Assembly (NCBI GenBank): GCA_009785215.1
Contig: WQWU01000012.1
Span: forward strand, 1-50,247
Reading direction: 5' to 3'
From: Treponema sp.
GTDB taxonomy: Bacteria; Spirochaetota; Spirochaetia; Treponematales; Breznakiellaceae
Length of the DNA: 50,247 bases
Shown here: positions 9,922-18,337 of the stretch, one piece after another
Layout: each line of letters starts with the position of its first letter
Numbering within the stretch: the first letter of the stretch is position 1
Program-made: the position numbers and the translations under genes
Notes under the pieces: generated by a model
Database searches by the model: none
What the model was told of the DNA's origin: nothing
The model's input: only the letters and a program-made list of their open reading frames with translations

Positions 9922-10651
9922 GTATTCTTTTTCTGTAAACGCTTCCAATCCGTTTAAGAGTTTTTGCCGCAGTTTCTTCCGCAAGAGCTTGTTTTTTTAA
10001 ATCTATGGTAAATTGATTCATGGAAAAATGACGGTATAAAAATAGTTGTTTATTTTTTTCCCTGTTTTTTCCGTACAGTTCTTTTATTTTTTCTGTATAA
10101 ACTTCAAAAATGCCGCCTTTTTTCATCTCTGAATAACCGGTTATCCAGACAGGGCAGTTAAGCGCTTCATGGAAATCATAAAGTAAAGAAGCCATATCTA
10201 TCTGTGATTTATTCAGAGCTTCAAATAACTGAACTTTGTCCATCCGGCATAGCTCGCGCAGTTCTATAGTTCGCGGAGAATGAACAGGTGTTTTGTTTAA
10301 AATTAATACATTCTTTGAAAAATCAATACCTAATGCAGGATTGTCACGGAAAAATTTCTGCGCGATTTTGCCGGATGGGCCTATAAGGTAACGCCTGTTT
10401 TCTTTTGCCTGTTCACGCCGGCCCGGGTTATCTGCAACCAAAATCAGTTTAATTTCACTATTAATGGTTATATCATCCAAAGCTGTATTATATACAACCG
10501 GCGTCTCAACCGTGTAGGATTTTTCGCTGCGTTTATCTGCAAATTCCTGCTGAATGTCTTTTAAATAGGGAAGATCACGGCTAAGTTTATCAACAATGTT
10601 TTGGAAATGTTTTCTGGACTTTTTAAATCCATTCCAGGATTCCTGATTCAA
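9911..10651 (-). CDS. Uracil-DNA-glycosylase-superfamily-like protein
   Basis: A 246-residue protein with the layout of the UDG fold. A strand-loop LILVADNPGRREQ (D74-N75-P76-G77) sits where family motif A occurs. ILNKTPVHSP follows as the middle motif, and LFLYRHFSMNQ stands where the C-terminal H-P-S-type loop is usual. Motif A reads ADNPG rather than GEAPG or GINPG, so substrate and even catalytic competence are uncertain. A TTG start is chosen: AGAGGA is 7-8 nt upstream and overlaps the stop codon of the preceding coiled-coil gene, implying coupled translation. Its place directly before addB and addA supports a DNA repair role. Confidence 0.62.
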   Translation of the reverse strand: MNQESWNGFKKSRKHFQNIVDKLSRDLPYLKDIQQEFADKRSEKSYTVETPVVYNTALDDITINSEIKLILVADNPGRREQAKENRRYLIGPSGKIAQKFFRDNPALGIDFSKNVLILNKTPVHSPRTIELRELCRMDKVQLFEALNKSQIDMASLLYDFHEALNCPVWITGYSEMKKGGIFEVYTEKIKELYGKNREKNKQLFLYRHFSMNQFTIDLKKQALAEETAAKTLKRIGSVYRKRILDL

Positions 10652-10655
10652 AGTA

Positions 10656-13600
10656 TTATCCTCTTGAAGCGATCTCCAGTGTTAATTCAACTTCGCCGAT
10701 TGATAATTTCAGAGCCTCTGAAATCTGCTGATTTGTCCATCCCTGGCCTTTCAATCTTAGAACATTATCACGAAGCTGCGGAGCAGGAGCGCCTCCCTGG
10801 CCTGCCGCCGGCTGTCCTTTGCCGTATATTCCCTTTGCTAACTGCAGGCTTGCTTTTGCATTTTTATCAAGCGCTTTAAGTTCTGTTTCTGTGCGTGCCA
10901 GCCATTCGCGGGCAACATCCATATCAGCTATGCGTTTTTCAATTTGCGCAAGCGATTCATCCAGAGTGGAAATTTTTTCAACAGCATTTGTCGCTTTTTC
11001 ATTTTGAGATGCCAGTACATCAATGGATACACGCAGGTTATCAAACTGACCGGAAATTGCAGTAATAATTTTTTCTGCATTTTTAATTGCAGTTTCTGTT
11101 TTTTGCAGAGATTTAAAGTTGCGGTCAATGCCTTCGTTTGTTTGATCAAGAACTTCATTTTTCTTTTCTATGCGCTGATACTTTTGTTCGGTTTCTTTAA
11201 TGGAATCTTCAAGTTTGCGTATCTGAACCTGCACAGCCTGAAGAATGTCATCTGAAGTTGATACCTGTTCCAGTTTTTCTTTAACAGAATGAGAAGTTTT
11301 AATGGCATTGTTAAAGTCTTTTTCCATCTGTTCTATGCGGCGCTGTTCGTTAAGGAAGCGTGTCATTTTATTGTTTATTTCATCTTCAAGACGCCTTACG
11401 CTTGTTAGTTTAGCTTCCAGCTGTGTAATTTCATTTTTTCTCTGTTCCAAACGGTTAAGATCACCATTAATTTCTTCGATACTTTTTTCTAGATCTTTTT
11501 TCAGCGATCCAGTCTGATCAAATATCTTTTTCTGTGCGCCAAGTTCTTTGTGAATTTCATCAACACTTTGGCGGAACTGGGCGATGCGTTCATCATTCTC
11601 TGCTTCAGTTTCCCGGGAATGACGGCGGAGTTCTTCCAGTGAGACATCCATTTCGCGAATTCTTGAATTGTGCTGGCTTTGCCATTCATCCATTGATTGT
11701 TTTGTTTCACGCGCTTTGCCGTCAAGTTCGGAGTATGTATTTTTTGAAAATTCAGAAATATCTTCAATTTCTTTTTCCAGTTCTCTTTGTTTCTGCCGCA
11801 ATGTTTCCTGCATCGATATCTGATACTGGCCAATCTGAATATTAACTTCATTTTCTGCAGAGTTCCGTAATTCTGATAAATCTTTTTTAATCTGTTCAGA
11901 AAAAGAAACCCGTGTTTCATCGATAGTATTAATATCTTTTCTTATGCCTTCTTCAAAAGCAAATGCTTCCTGTTTTAATTTTTCAAGATCAGATGTCAGC
12001 CGTTCTCCCAGATTTGTTATGTTTCTTTTATGTTCAGATGAGATTACTTCCTCGGCTTTTTTCCAGTCATGAGTTATTTTAGTGCCGCTGTTAACAAGGC
12101 GTTCCTGCAAGCCCGCTTGCCAGTCTGCAATTTGTCTTCCGGCTTCGGAAGCGCGTTTTCCAAGCTCTGCGGTAAAATCTTTTTCAAAAGCAGTCAGCTT
12201 TTCTGATACATTGTCATATGCCTGTTTTCTGATTTTATCAAGTTCTTTGTCCATTTCTTCGAGTTCTTTCCGCAATGCATGCGCTTGGGTATTAAATGCA
12301 GCTGCAGCATTATCCATATTAACGCTTGATTCTTTTTCATACACGGAAAAATCGTTTTTAACTCTTGTAATAACATCTTTCATTGATATACGCAGTTCAT
12401 TTTCAAGCTTTCCGGCATCGTCCGCAAGGCTGTTAAGCTGTTTAACAGCTTCTGCATGACTCTTGCTGTATTCATCAATGCGCTTTTCATTTTTGGCAAT
12501 AATATCCTGTTCTGTATCCTTGCAAAGATGTTTCCAGGTTTCCATTTGTTTTTCCAGTGCAGAATCAAGATTATTATGCTGATTTGCAACGGCAGTATCG
12601 GTTTTTTCCCTTAATTCACTGATAGAAGAATCTAAATAGTTTTTATAAAGCTGGACATCAGATCCTGTTTTTTCTGTTAAATCTTTAAGTACGGCAGATA
12701 AATCATTTTGATTCTGCAAAGCAGCAGATTCGGTTTTTTCTGTTAGGTCTTTAAGAACTGCAGATAATTCGTTTTGCTGATGATGAACAGCAGCACTGGT
12801 TTTCTCTTTTAAATCTTTTAAAGCTGCTGTTAATTCGCTCTGCTGGTTAGTAACAGCGGAAGTAGTTTTATCTTTTAAATCTTTAACTGCAGCAGTTAAT
12901 TCATTTTGCTGATTAATAACAGCAGAATTAGTTTTGTCTTTTATATATTTAAGAGCAGCAGTTAATTCATTTTGCTGATGAAGAACAGCAGAGCCGGTTT
13001 TGTCTTTTATATCTTTAAGAGTGGCGGTTAATTCATTTTGCTGGTGAATAACAGCAGAATTAGTTTTGTCTTTTATATCTTTAAGGGCAGCGGTTAATTC
13101 GCTCTGCTGATGAATAACAGCAGAACCGGTTTTATCTTTTAGATCTTTAAGAGAAGCGGTTAATTCATTTTGCTGACTAATAACTGCAGAATTAGTTTTG
13201 TCTTTTAGATCTTTAAGAGAAGCGGTTAATTCACTTTGCTGATGAAGAACGGCAGAACCGGTTTTGTCTTTTAGATCTTTAAGAGCTGCAGTCAATTCAC
13301 TTTCCTGCTGTTGTACAATAGAGCCGGTTTTTTCTGTTAAATCTTTAAGAACAGCGGATAAGTCGGCTTGCTGCTGCTGTACGGCAGAATCCGATTTGTT
13401 TTTTAAATCAGCAAGAATGGAATCCATTTCTACCTGCTGATGCTTAACTGCATTGTCAGTTTTTTCCCTTAGCTCGCCAAGGATGTTTCCAAGCTCTTCA
13501 TGCTGTTGTTTCTGCAGGTTTTTTGACTGATTCTGTAATTCTGAAAGAGATGTATTTAACCGTGATATAACATCGTGGGTTTCCTGCTGCTGTTGTTTTA

Positions 13601-14927
13601 TGGCAGCGCCCGATTTTTCTTTTAAATCTGTAATGCTTGTGCTTATTTCTTTCTGCTGGCTTTTTATTGCTGAATCAAGTTCATCATATTGCTGTTTAAG
13701 GGCAGTATGCGATTTTGTCTTTAAATCGGTGATTGCATGATTCAATTCATGTTTGGAAGCTGACAAACTAGTATCTAAATCTTTACGTTGTTTTTCTGCC
13801 GCTTTTTTCAGCTCCTGAAAATTCTGGTTCCAGTCTGTCTGCTGCTGCATTAAAGCTGCATTAATTGTATCTCTTTCTTTTGTAATGGCGCTTGTAACAT
13901 CATGCTGCTGGCGCGCTAAAGAAGAAATAATATCTTCTTTTTGTTTTTTTGCCAAACTGTCAAGTTCTGCAGATCCCTTCAGCCATTCCTGATGATAATT
14001 CTTCTGCTTTGTACTTATATCAAGAATTTCTGCATTCCATTTGTCGTGTATGTTTTTAAGTTTTTCGTTTATCGATCCTTGTTCGTTTTTTAATGAATCC
14101 TGCGTAGTTTTTATTTTTTCTTCAAAAAATGTTTTTATCTGGTTTACTCTTTCCTGCGCCTGTTCGCGTAATTTTGAAAGAGCGGCATCTTCCATCTTGT
14201 CTGCGCGTTTCCCCGCATTATCCAAAACATCTTTAAGAAGTTTTTTTACCTGTTCTATATCCCGTGCCAGGACAGCTTCACGCTCCTTTTCAATCTTTAT
14301 AACAGCTTCCCTGTGTTCTTCTACCTTGCGTTCAATTACAAGCGCTGTAGCTTCATAATCCGAAACTGTAGATTTTGCGGCAGATAATACTTCTTTAACT
14401 GTCTGTTCTATAATTTCTGCATTTTTCTTTTCAAGGCGTTCTTCTGTTTCTGTAAGGTTTCTTCCGGCGGCTTCCAGCGCTCTTTCTACCTGTTCAAATT
14501 TTTCTTTTGCTTCGCTGACACGCCTTCCGGTATTTTCTACAAATGCGGATTCATCCTTAATGCGGTTGAGGTTTTCCTGAACCCTGTCCGTCATTCCAAA
14601 GAGTTCTTCAAGAGATGATTCAAATGTCCGGATATGTTCTTCTATGCGGGAAATTGCCTCTGATTTTTTTGCAAGTTCTTCTTCGGTTAATTTTTGAATG
14701 CTCTTCATTAACTGGGAAGCGGCTTTTTTTTCAACATCCAGATCAATGCCGAAATTTTTAACAGCCATGCTTTTTTCTTCTGCATAAACCGCTATTTCAT
14801 CTTTGCATTTTTCTGCATATCTTCTTACTTTATCAAGCGAACGGCTGTTTTTATCCGCAAGCCTGTATAGTATAAGAGCGCATGCTACAATGCCAAGTGT
14901 TATTAAATTACCAATTTGAAATTCCAT
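10656..14927 (-). CDS. Giant N-anchored coiled-coil protein (SpiroCoCo-like)
   Basis: A 1423-residue protein. It has one N-terminal membrane helix (about residues 6-22), then about 1300 residues of near-continuous coiled coil. A short GQP/GGAPAP-rich linker follows, and finally a C-terminal helix-turn-helix-like segment, LKGQGWTNQQISEALKL, resembling a small DNA-binding or sigma-like HTH. Large N-anchored coiled coils of this type are widespread in spirochaetes (the SpiroCoCo family) and are presumed structural. Residues about 495-775 are an exact 20-residue tandem repeat of the form QQNELTAALKDLKDKTGSAV. A GGGGGGA Shine-Dalgarno precedes the ATG, and a TATAAT also lies close to it. Its stop overlaps the Shine-Dalgarno of the glycosylase-like gene. 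The function is unproven. Confidence 0.75.
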   Translation of the reverse strand: MEFQIGNLITLGIVACALILYRLADKNSRSLDKVRRYAEKCKDEIAVYAEEKSMAVKNFGIDLDVEKKAASQLMKSIQKLTEEELAKKSEAISRIEEHIRTFESSLEELFGMTDRVQENLNRIKDESAFVENTGRRVSEAKEKFEQVERALEAAGRNLTETEERLEKKNAEIIEQTVKEVLSAAKSTVSDYEATALVIERKVEEHREAVIKIEKEREAVLARDIEQVKKLLKDVLDNAGKRADKMEDAALSKLREQAQERVNQIKTFFEEKIKTTQDSLKNEQGSINEKLKNIHDKWNAEILDISTKQKNYHQEWLKGSAELDSLAKKQKEDIISSLARQQHDVTSAITKERDTINAALMQQQTDWNQNFQELKKAAEKQRKDLDTSLSASKHELNHAITDLKTKSHTALKQQYDELDSAIKSQQKEISTSITDLKEKSGAAIKQQQQETHDVISRLNTSLSELQNQSKNLQKQQHEELGNILGELREKTDNAVKHQQVEMDSILADLKNKSDSAVQQQQADLSAVLKDLTEKTGSIVQQQESELTAALKDLKDKTGSAVLHQQSELTASLKDLKDKTNSAVISQQNELTASLKDLKDKTGSAVIHQQSELTAALKDIKDKTNSAVIHQQNELTATLKDIKDKTGSAVLHQQNELTAALKYIKDKTNSAVINQQNELTAAVKDLKDKTTSAVTNQQSELTAALKDLKEKTSAAVHHQQNELSAVLKDLTEKTESAALQNQNDLSAVLKDLTEKTGSDVQLYKNYLDSSISELREKTDTAVANQHNNLDSALEKQMETWKHLCKDTEQDIIAKNEKRIDEYSKSHAEAVKQLNSLADDAGKLENELRISMKDVITRVKNDFSVYEKESSVNMDNAAAAFNTQAHALRKELEEMDKELDKIRKQAYDNVSEKLTAFEKDFTAELGKRASEAGRQIADWQAGLQERLVNSGTKITHDWKKAEEVISSEHKRNITNLGERLTSDLEKLKQEAFAFEEGIRKDINTIDETRVSFSEQIKKDLSELRNSAENEVNIQIGQYQISMQETLRQKQRELEKEIEDISEFSKNTYSELDGKARETKQSMDEWQSQHNSRIREMDVSLEELRRHSRETEAENDERIAQFRQSVDEIHKELGAQKKIFDQTGSLKKDLEKSIEEINGDLNRLEQRKNEITQLEAKLTSVRRLEDEINNKMTRFLNEQRRIEQMEKDFNNAIKTSHSVKEKLEQVSTSDDILQAVQVQIRKLEDSIKETEQKYQRIEKKNEVLDQTNEGIDRNFKSLQKTETAIKNAEKIITAISGQFDNLRVSIDVLASQNEKATNAVEKISTLDESLAQIEKRIADMDVAREWLARTETELKALDKNAKASLQLAKGIYGKGQPAAGQGGAPAPQLRDNVLRLKGQGWTNQQISEALKLSIGEVELTLEIASRG
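12601..13440 (-). repeat. 60-bp tandem repeats within the coiled-coil gene
   Basis: About fourteen consecutive 60-bp units, each coding 20 residues of the pattern (H/Q)QQ-E-L-A-LKD-L-DKT-SAV. No unit in the core changes length. Neighbouring units differ by a few substitutions, mostly silent or conservative (K/T, G/N, V/I). Looser copies continue to about 13,800. Such an array should recombine readily, giving copy-number differences between strains. Confidence 0.9.
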
Positions 14928-14963
14928 CAGTATTATATCCCCCCTGAATAATACCTAACGTAT

Positions 14964-15665
14964 TTAATGTATCATAAAAGAATAAAGTTGGCGATAGTTA
15001 TGGAAAGAAAAATCCGCTTTTGGCTTTTTATTACCGGAGCCCAAAACTAAAGGATTTTTAATCCAGGCTGTCTTCATGCCTGCGGCAGCAGCTCCGGTAA
15101 CATCGTAAGAATGACTGTTCCCTACATAGAGTATTTTTTCGCATGGTAATTTCATTGCGGCGGCAAGTTCTTTAAATGATAAAGAATGAGGTTTAAGAGC
15201 GCCGCAGCGTTCTGAGCAAAGAACAGCATCCCAGCTGTCTCCGTCTCCCCACTTAGAAAGCCCCAGGTATTCAAGTTTTTTTTCCGGCGGAAAGTCCGAT
15301 AATAGACCAAGTTTATATCCGGCTTTTCTAAAACCGGAAAGAGAGCAGGTTACTTTTTTAAAAAGTTTGATATTTTTAAACATGGGCTCCCAGCCCCTGT
15401 ATATTAATTTATCAATTTTTTCCTTTAATTGTTCTGCGTTAACAGAAAGCAGCTTTGCAGTTAGTTTTGCCTGATAATCATAAAAACAGCCCTGAGGAAG
15501 GTTTCCTTTTTCTTGTTCTTTACGGATTATTACTCTGGCTTTTCCAAAAGCGGCAATTAAGCGTAATTCCTTCATTATAAAAGGAACAAGTCTTATGTTC
15601 AGGCGGTAATTTGGGTATAGAGTTCCATCGAGATCAAATGCTATTCCTTCAATACCGCTTCGCAT
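14964..15665 (-). CDS. HAD-superfamily hydrolase
   Basis: A 233-residue cytosolic phosphatase-like protein. HAD motif I is FDLDGTLYP near the N-terminus, with the nucleophile and acid Asp both present. Motif II is LLSDFPPEKK. Motif IV-type KILYVGNSHSYDVTGAAAAG carries the SxxxD metal site (usually GDxxxxD; here GNSHSYD). A helical cap of about 80 residues lies between motifs I and II, as in the HAD-IA group. The substrate cannot be assigned. There is no Shine-Dalgarno: TATACT ends 6 nt before the ATG, the same geometry as hisG and hisA here. It is transcribed toward the coiled-coil gene 37 bp downstream. Confidence 0.8.
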   Translation of the reverse strand: MRSGIEGIAFDLDGTLYPNYRLNIRLVPFIMKELRLIAAFGKARVIIRKEQEKGNLPQGCFYDYQAKLTAKLLSVNAEQLKEKIDKLIYRGWEPMFKNIKLFKKVTCSLSGFRKAGYKLGLLSDFPPEKKLEYLGLSKWGDGDSWDAVLCSERCGALKPHSLSFKELAAAMKLPCEKILYVGNSHSYDVTGAAAAGMKTAWIKNPLVLGSGNKKPKADFSFHNYRQLYSFMIH

Positions 15666-15671
15666 CTTAAA

Positions 15672-15677
15672 AGTATA
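15672..15677 (-). promoter_or_regulatory. -10 box of the HAD gene, leaderless spacing
   Basis: On the minus strand TATACT is followed by 6 nt and then the ATG. The -35 region is weak (TAGAAT at 17 bp). No Shine-Dalgarno is present. Confidence 0.35.
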
Positions 15678-15709
15678 ACAGTCATGATAAAATCATTCTA
15701 CTGGTTAAG

Positions 15710-17038
15710 TTATGGATCAAATCTGGAAGAAACGGGTATTTTTACAAGATTAATGTGATGTCCGGGATATCTGTTTCTAAAGGCTGTAAAAGAGGTTTCT
15801 TCGGCGCTTTCGAATACAACAATCCTGAATACTCCGTTTTCATCAAAATACGGAACAAGCGCAGCTACATGAAAATATTGACGTAACCGGGGAGAGCCCT
15901 GTTCAATACTTACAGCTGCCAGATAAAAACTAAAAGGTTCATCAATAGCCAGCGTATAAAGCAAAGGATGAAGCCCTTCTATGCCAAATCCAGCTTCTCC
16001 CAGGAAGCCAGGGTATGATTGTGCATTAAAATTTCTGCCTTGATTTACCAAAACAATAGAAAAATTATCATTCCGTACTTCGAATTCTTCCAATACGCTG
16101 TAAGCTGGAGAGCGCAGAGTTTTATTTGCTTCCGATGCAAGGTTTCTGATCCAGTCAAGTCCAAAGAAAACATCGCGGCTTTCTTCCCAGTTAGCAGTAA
16201 ATGATGAGCCGCGCTGTCCAAACGGCGCTTTTAATGGAGTTATTGCCAGTCTTTTTCCGGTTACGGGTCTAAGAATACCGTCTATCAGCCATTTGGTAAA
16301 ACCCGAACAATTTAATCCTGCATTTGCCGGGTTTTGTTCCTGTAAATTTGCAATAAAAACAAAGTTTCCATTTTCATCGATTGCGCCGTCATCCCTAAAA
16401 CTTAAATTATCAAGATGAGAACGGACATTGGAAATAAAACTGCGATGACTCCTATAACTTGCCAGGTCCGGCTCAAAATACCGCATTGGGAATTTGGTTT
16501 CTACCAACCGGAGAATATCGTTTAATTGCATTGTAAAAAGGCGATCAAAAGGAACTGCGACTGGTATGGATCGGGCAATAAAACCGCCGTACAGGACGAC
16601 ATCTAAAAAGCTTTTATCTCTGTCAAAGGGGCGGAACTGAATATGTGTATTTTGATCGCTTCGCAGAAAAATTCTGATTTGTGTAGCTTCTCCTGTATCT
16701 CTGCGGCGGGTAAGCATCCACGAACCTTGAGCCCAGCCGGGAAACTGACCTGTGGGGCTTCTATTTACAGCGCTTGTGCCCCGCATTAGTTCACGCGAAA
16801 AGAGAATCCGGAATTCTTCTGTTCCTTGCATCGTGCTTATTTGCACCCGCTCTCCGGTTTCCAAAGTATCGATTCTTGCCCGCTGGGAAAGTACTCTGCC
16901 GGGAGCTTCTATCATCCATGCGTCTCTGTATCTAATCCTTAAAAGCGAATCGTCGGAAATTCGTGATACAGGCAGATCAAAAGCATAAACAGCATTTATA
17001 TTGAGGAAGGCAAGTAAAAAAATTAAAATTACTGGCAT
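15710..17038 (-). CDS. Exported protein with an NlpC/P60-like cysteine motif
   Basis: A protein of about 442 residues. The ATG at 17038 is preferred because GAAGGG lies just upstream and it begins a signal peptide, MPVILIFLLAFLNINAVYAF. An ORF-maximal start 19 codons further up would run into the divergent htrA start. The middle of the protein has NAGLNCSGFTKWLIDGI, which looks like the catalytic-Cys helix of an NlpC/P60-type peptidase; the matching His is not obvious, though H-containing strands follow (LRQYFHVAALVPYF). If active it would work on peptidoglycan or peptides in the periplasm. I do not recognise the whole family. Confidence 0.55.
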   Translation of the reverse strand: MPVILIFLLAFLNINAVYAFDLPVSRISDDSLLRIRYRDAWMIEAPGRVLSQRARIDTLETGERVQISTMQGTEEFRILFSRELMRGTSAVNRSPTGQFPGWAQGSWMLTRRRDTGEATQIRIFLRSDQNTHIQFRPFDRDKSFLDVVLYGGFIARSIPVAVPFDRLFTMQLNDILRLVETKFPMRYFEPDLASYRSHRSFISNVRSHLDNLSFRDDGAIDENGNFVFIANLQEQNPANAGLNCSGFTKWLIDGILRPVTGKRLAITPLKAPFGQRGSSFTANWEESRDVFFGLDWIRNLASEANKTLRSPAYSVLEEFEVRNDNFSIVLVNQGRNFNAQSYPGFLGEAGFGIEGLHPLLYTLAIDEPFSFYLAAVSIEQGSPRLRQYFHVAALVPYFDENGVFRIVVFESAEETSFTAFRNRYPGHHINLVKIPVSSRFDP

Positions 17039-17095
17039 ATACCCTTCTATTATCGGCAAATTTCCATTATACTCAAAGTGTCTGTGGAGGAACAA

Positions 17096-18316
17096 ATGAA
17101 GCTGTATAGTCGCGGTCAGGTTTTATTTTTCTCATTATTGAGCGCCATGATTGTTCTGCTTTTTGCCGTTGGTTTTGGATTATTAAAACCCATCTTGCCC
17201 CGGCAGGATTCTGATATTGTGTCACTGCAGACACAGCAGGGTCAATCTGATGAATTTAAACTTGTACAATCTGAATACAGGGTACTGAATACATCCGACC
17301 TTGCCGGATTTTCTGAAAGTGAACGTGAAAACATTGCCATTTATGACAGACTAAACTCTGCAGTTGTGAATATAACTACAGAAATAATGGCAATTAACTG
17401 GTTTCTTGAACCAGTTCCCCAGGAAGGTTCTTCCGGCTCTGGATCCATAATTTCTACAAATGGGTATGTTCTTACCAATAACCATGTAATTCAGAATGCA
17501 CACAGGGTTTTTATTAATCTTGCAGATGGTTCCCAGTTTGAGGGTCAGCTTGTTGGCGTGGATCCGGAAAACGATATTGCAGTTTTAAAATTTGATCCTC
17601 CTGCTGGAATGGTATTACAGACCATCAATTACGGCGATTCTGACAGCCTTAGAGTAGGCCAAAAGGTTTTAGCCATTGGTAATCCTTTTGCTCTTGAACG
17701 AACCTTAACAGTAGGAATTGTTTCCGGTTTAGGGCGGCCGATTCAGACATCCAGAAACCGGATTATCCGCGATATGATTCAGACTGATGCATCCATTAAT
17801 CCGGGAAATTCAGGCGGGCCGTTACTTGATACACAGGGCAGAATGATCGGTATAAATACAATGATCTATTCTCCATCGGGCGGATCTGTCGGCATTGGAT
17901 TTGCAGTTCCTGTAAATACTGCTATTCGTGTTGTAAATGAAATTATTCAGCATGGAAAGGTACGCCGCGGCTGGATCGATGCAACTGTTGTACAGATTTT
18001 CCCGGGTCTTGTCCGTTATGCAAGGTTACCCGTAGATTCAGGGCTTCTTGTTTCGCGTACACGCAGGGGCGGTTTGGCAGAGAGAGCAGGTTTGCGTCAG
18101 GGTACTGAACCTGTGCAGTACGGACGAAGCGTAATATATCTTGGCGGAGACATAATAACATCTGTTAATGGTTTAAAGACTAATACGCTGGCAGATCTTT
18201 ATGCATCGCTGGAGGCATGTAAACCCGGTGATGTGGTAAGTGTAGAAATTATCCGCGGCGGACAAACACAGACATTACGGGTAACATTGGCTGATCGCGA
18301 AGAAACAATTAATTAA
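17096..18316 (+). CDS. htrA: HtrA/DegP-type serine protease
   Basis: A 406-residue periplasmic quality-control protease. The N-terminal hydrophobic helix (about residues 9-32) is a signal anchor. The trypsin-fold triad is visible: His in YVLTNNHVIQ, Asp in ENDIAVLKF, Ser in INPGNSGGPLLD. One C-terminal PDZ domain follows (GLLVSRTRRGGLAERAGLRQG, then GGDIITSVNG). One PDZ is the DegS-like or short HtrA arrangement. The ATG at 17096 is chosen over an upstream GTG because GGAGG sits 5 nt before it. It is divergent from the exported NlpC-like gene, sharing a 57-bp spacer with a TATACT box at 17068. Confidence 0.93.
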   Translation: MKLYSRGQVLFFSLLSAMIVLLFAVGFGLLKPILPRQDSDIVSLQTQQGQSDEFKLVQSEYRVLNTSDLAGFSESERENIAIYDRLNSAVVNITTEIMAINWFLEPVPQEGSSGSGSIISTNGYVLTNNHVIQNAHRVFINLADGSQFEGQLVGVDPENDIAVLKFDPPAGMVLQTINYGDSDSLRVGQKVLAIGNPFALERTLTVGIVSGLGRPIQTSRNRIIRDMIQTDASINPGNSGGPLLDTQGRMIGINTMIYSPSGGSVGIGFAVPVNTAIRVVNEIIQHGKVRRGWIDATVVQIFPGLVRYARLPVDSGLLVSRTRRGGLAERAGLRQGTEPVQYGRSVIYLGGDIITSVNGLKTNTLADLYASLEACKPGDVVSVEIIRGGQTQTLRVTLADREETIN

Positions 18317-18331
18317 GCTATATGCTTAATT
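18311..18331. terminator. Hairpin between convergent htrA and PEGA genes
   Basis: AATTAAGC, a 5-nt TATAT loop and GCTTAATT form a perfect 8-bp stem that includes the htrA stop codon. It lies between convergent ends. There is no strong T tract, so termination is plausible rather than certain. Confidence 0.45.
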
Positions 18332-18337
18332 GATTAA

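Noticed and set aside
11501-11920. 139-codon minus-strand frame inside the coiled-coil gene
   Set aside because: Same strand, different frame; basic, low-complexity product without start signals; a shadow of the coiled-coil coding sequence.
12601-13440. Regular 60-bp repeats as a possible CRISPR array
   Set aside because: The units are contiguous, with no spacers, and form an uninterrupted coding frame of a coiled-coil protein.
14964-15665. HAD protein as the missing histidinol-phosphatase
   Set aside because: It lacks the zinc-binding cysteines of the HisB-N type and lies far from the his genes; nothing specific supports it.
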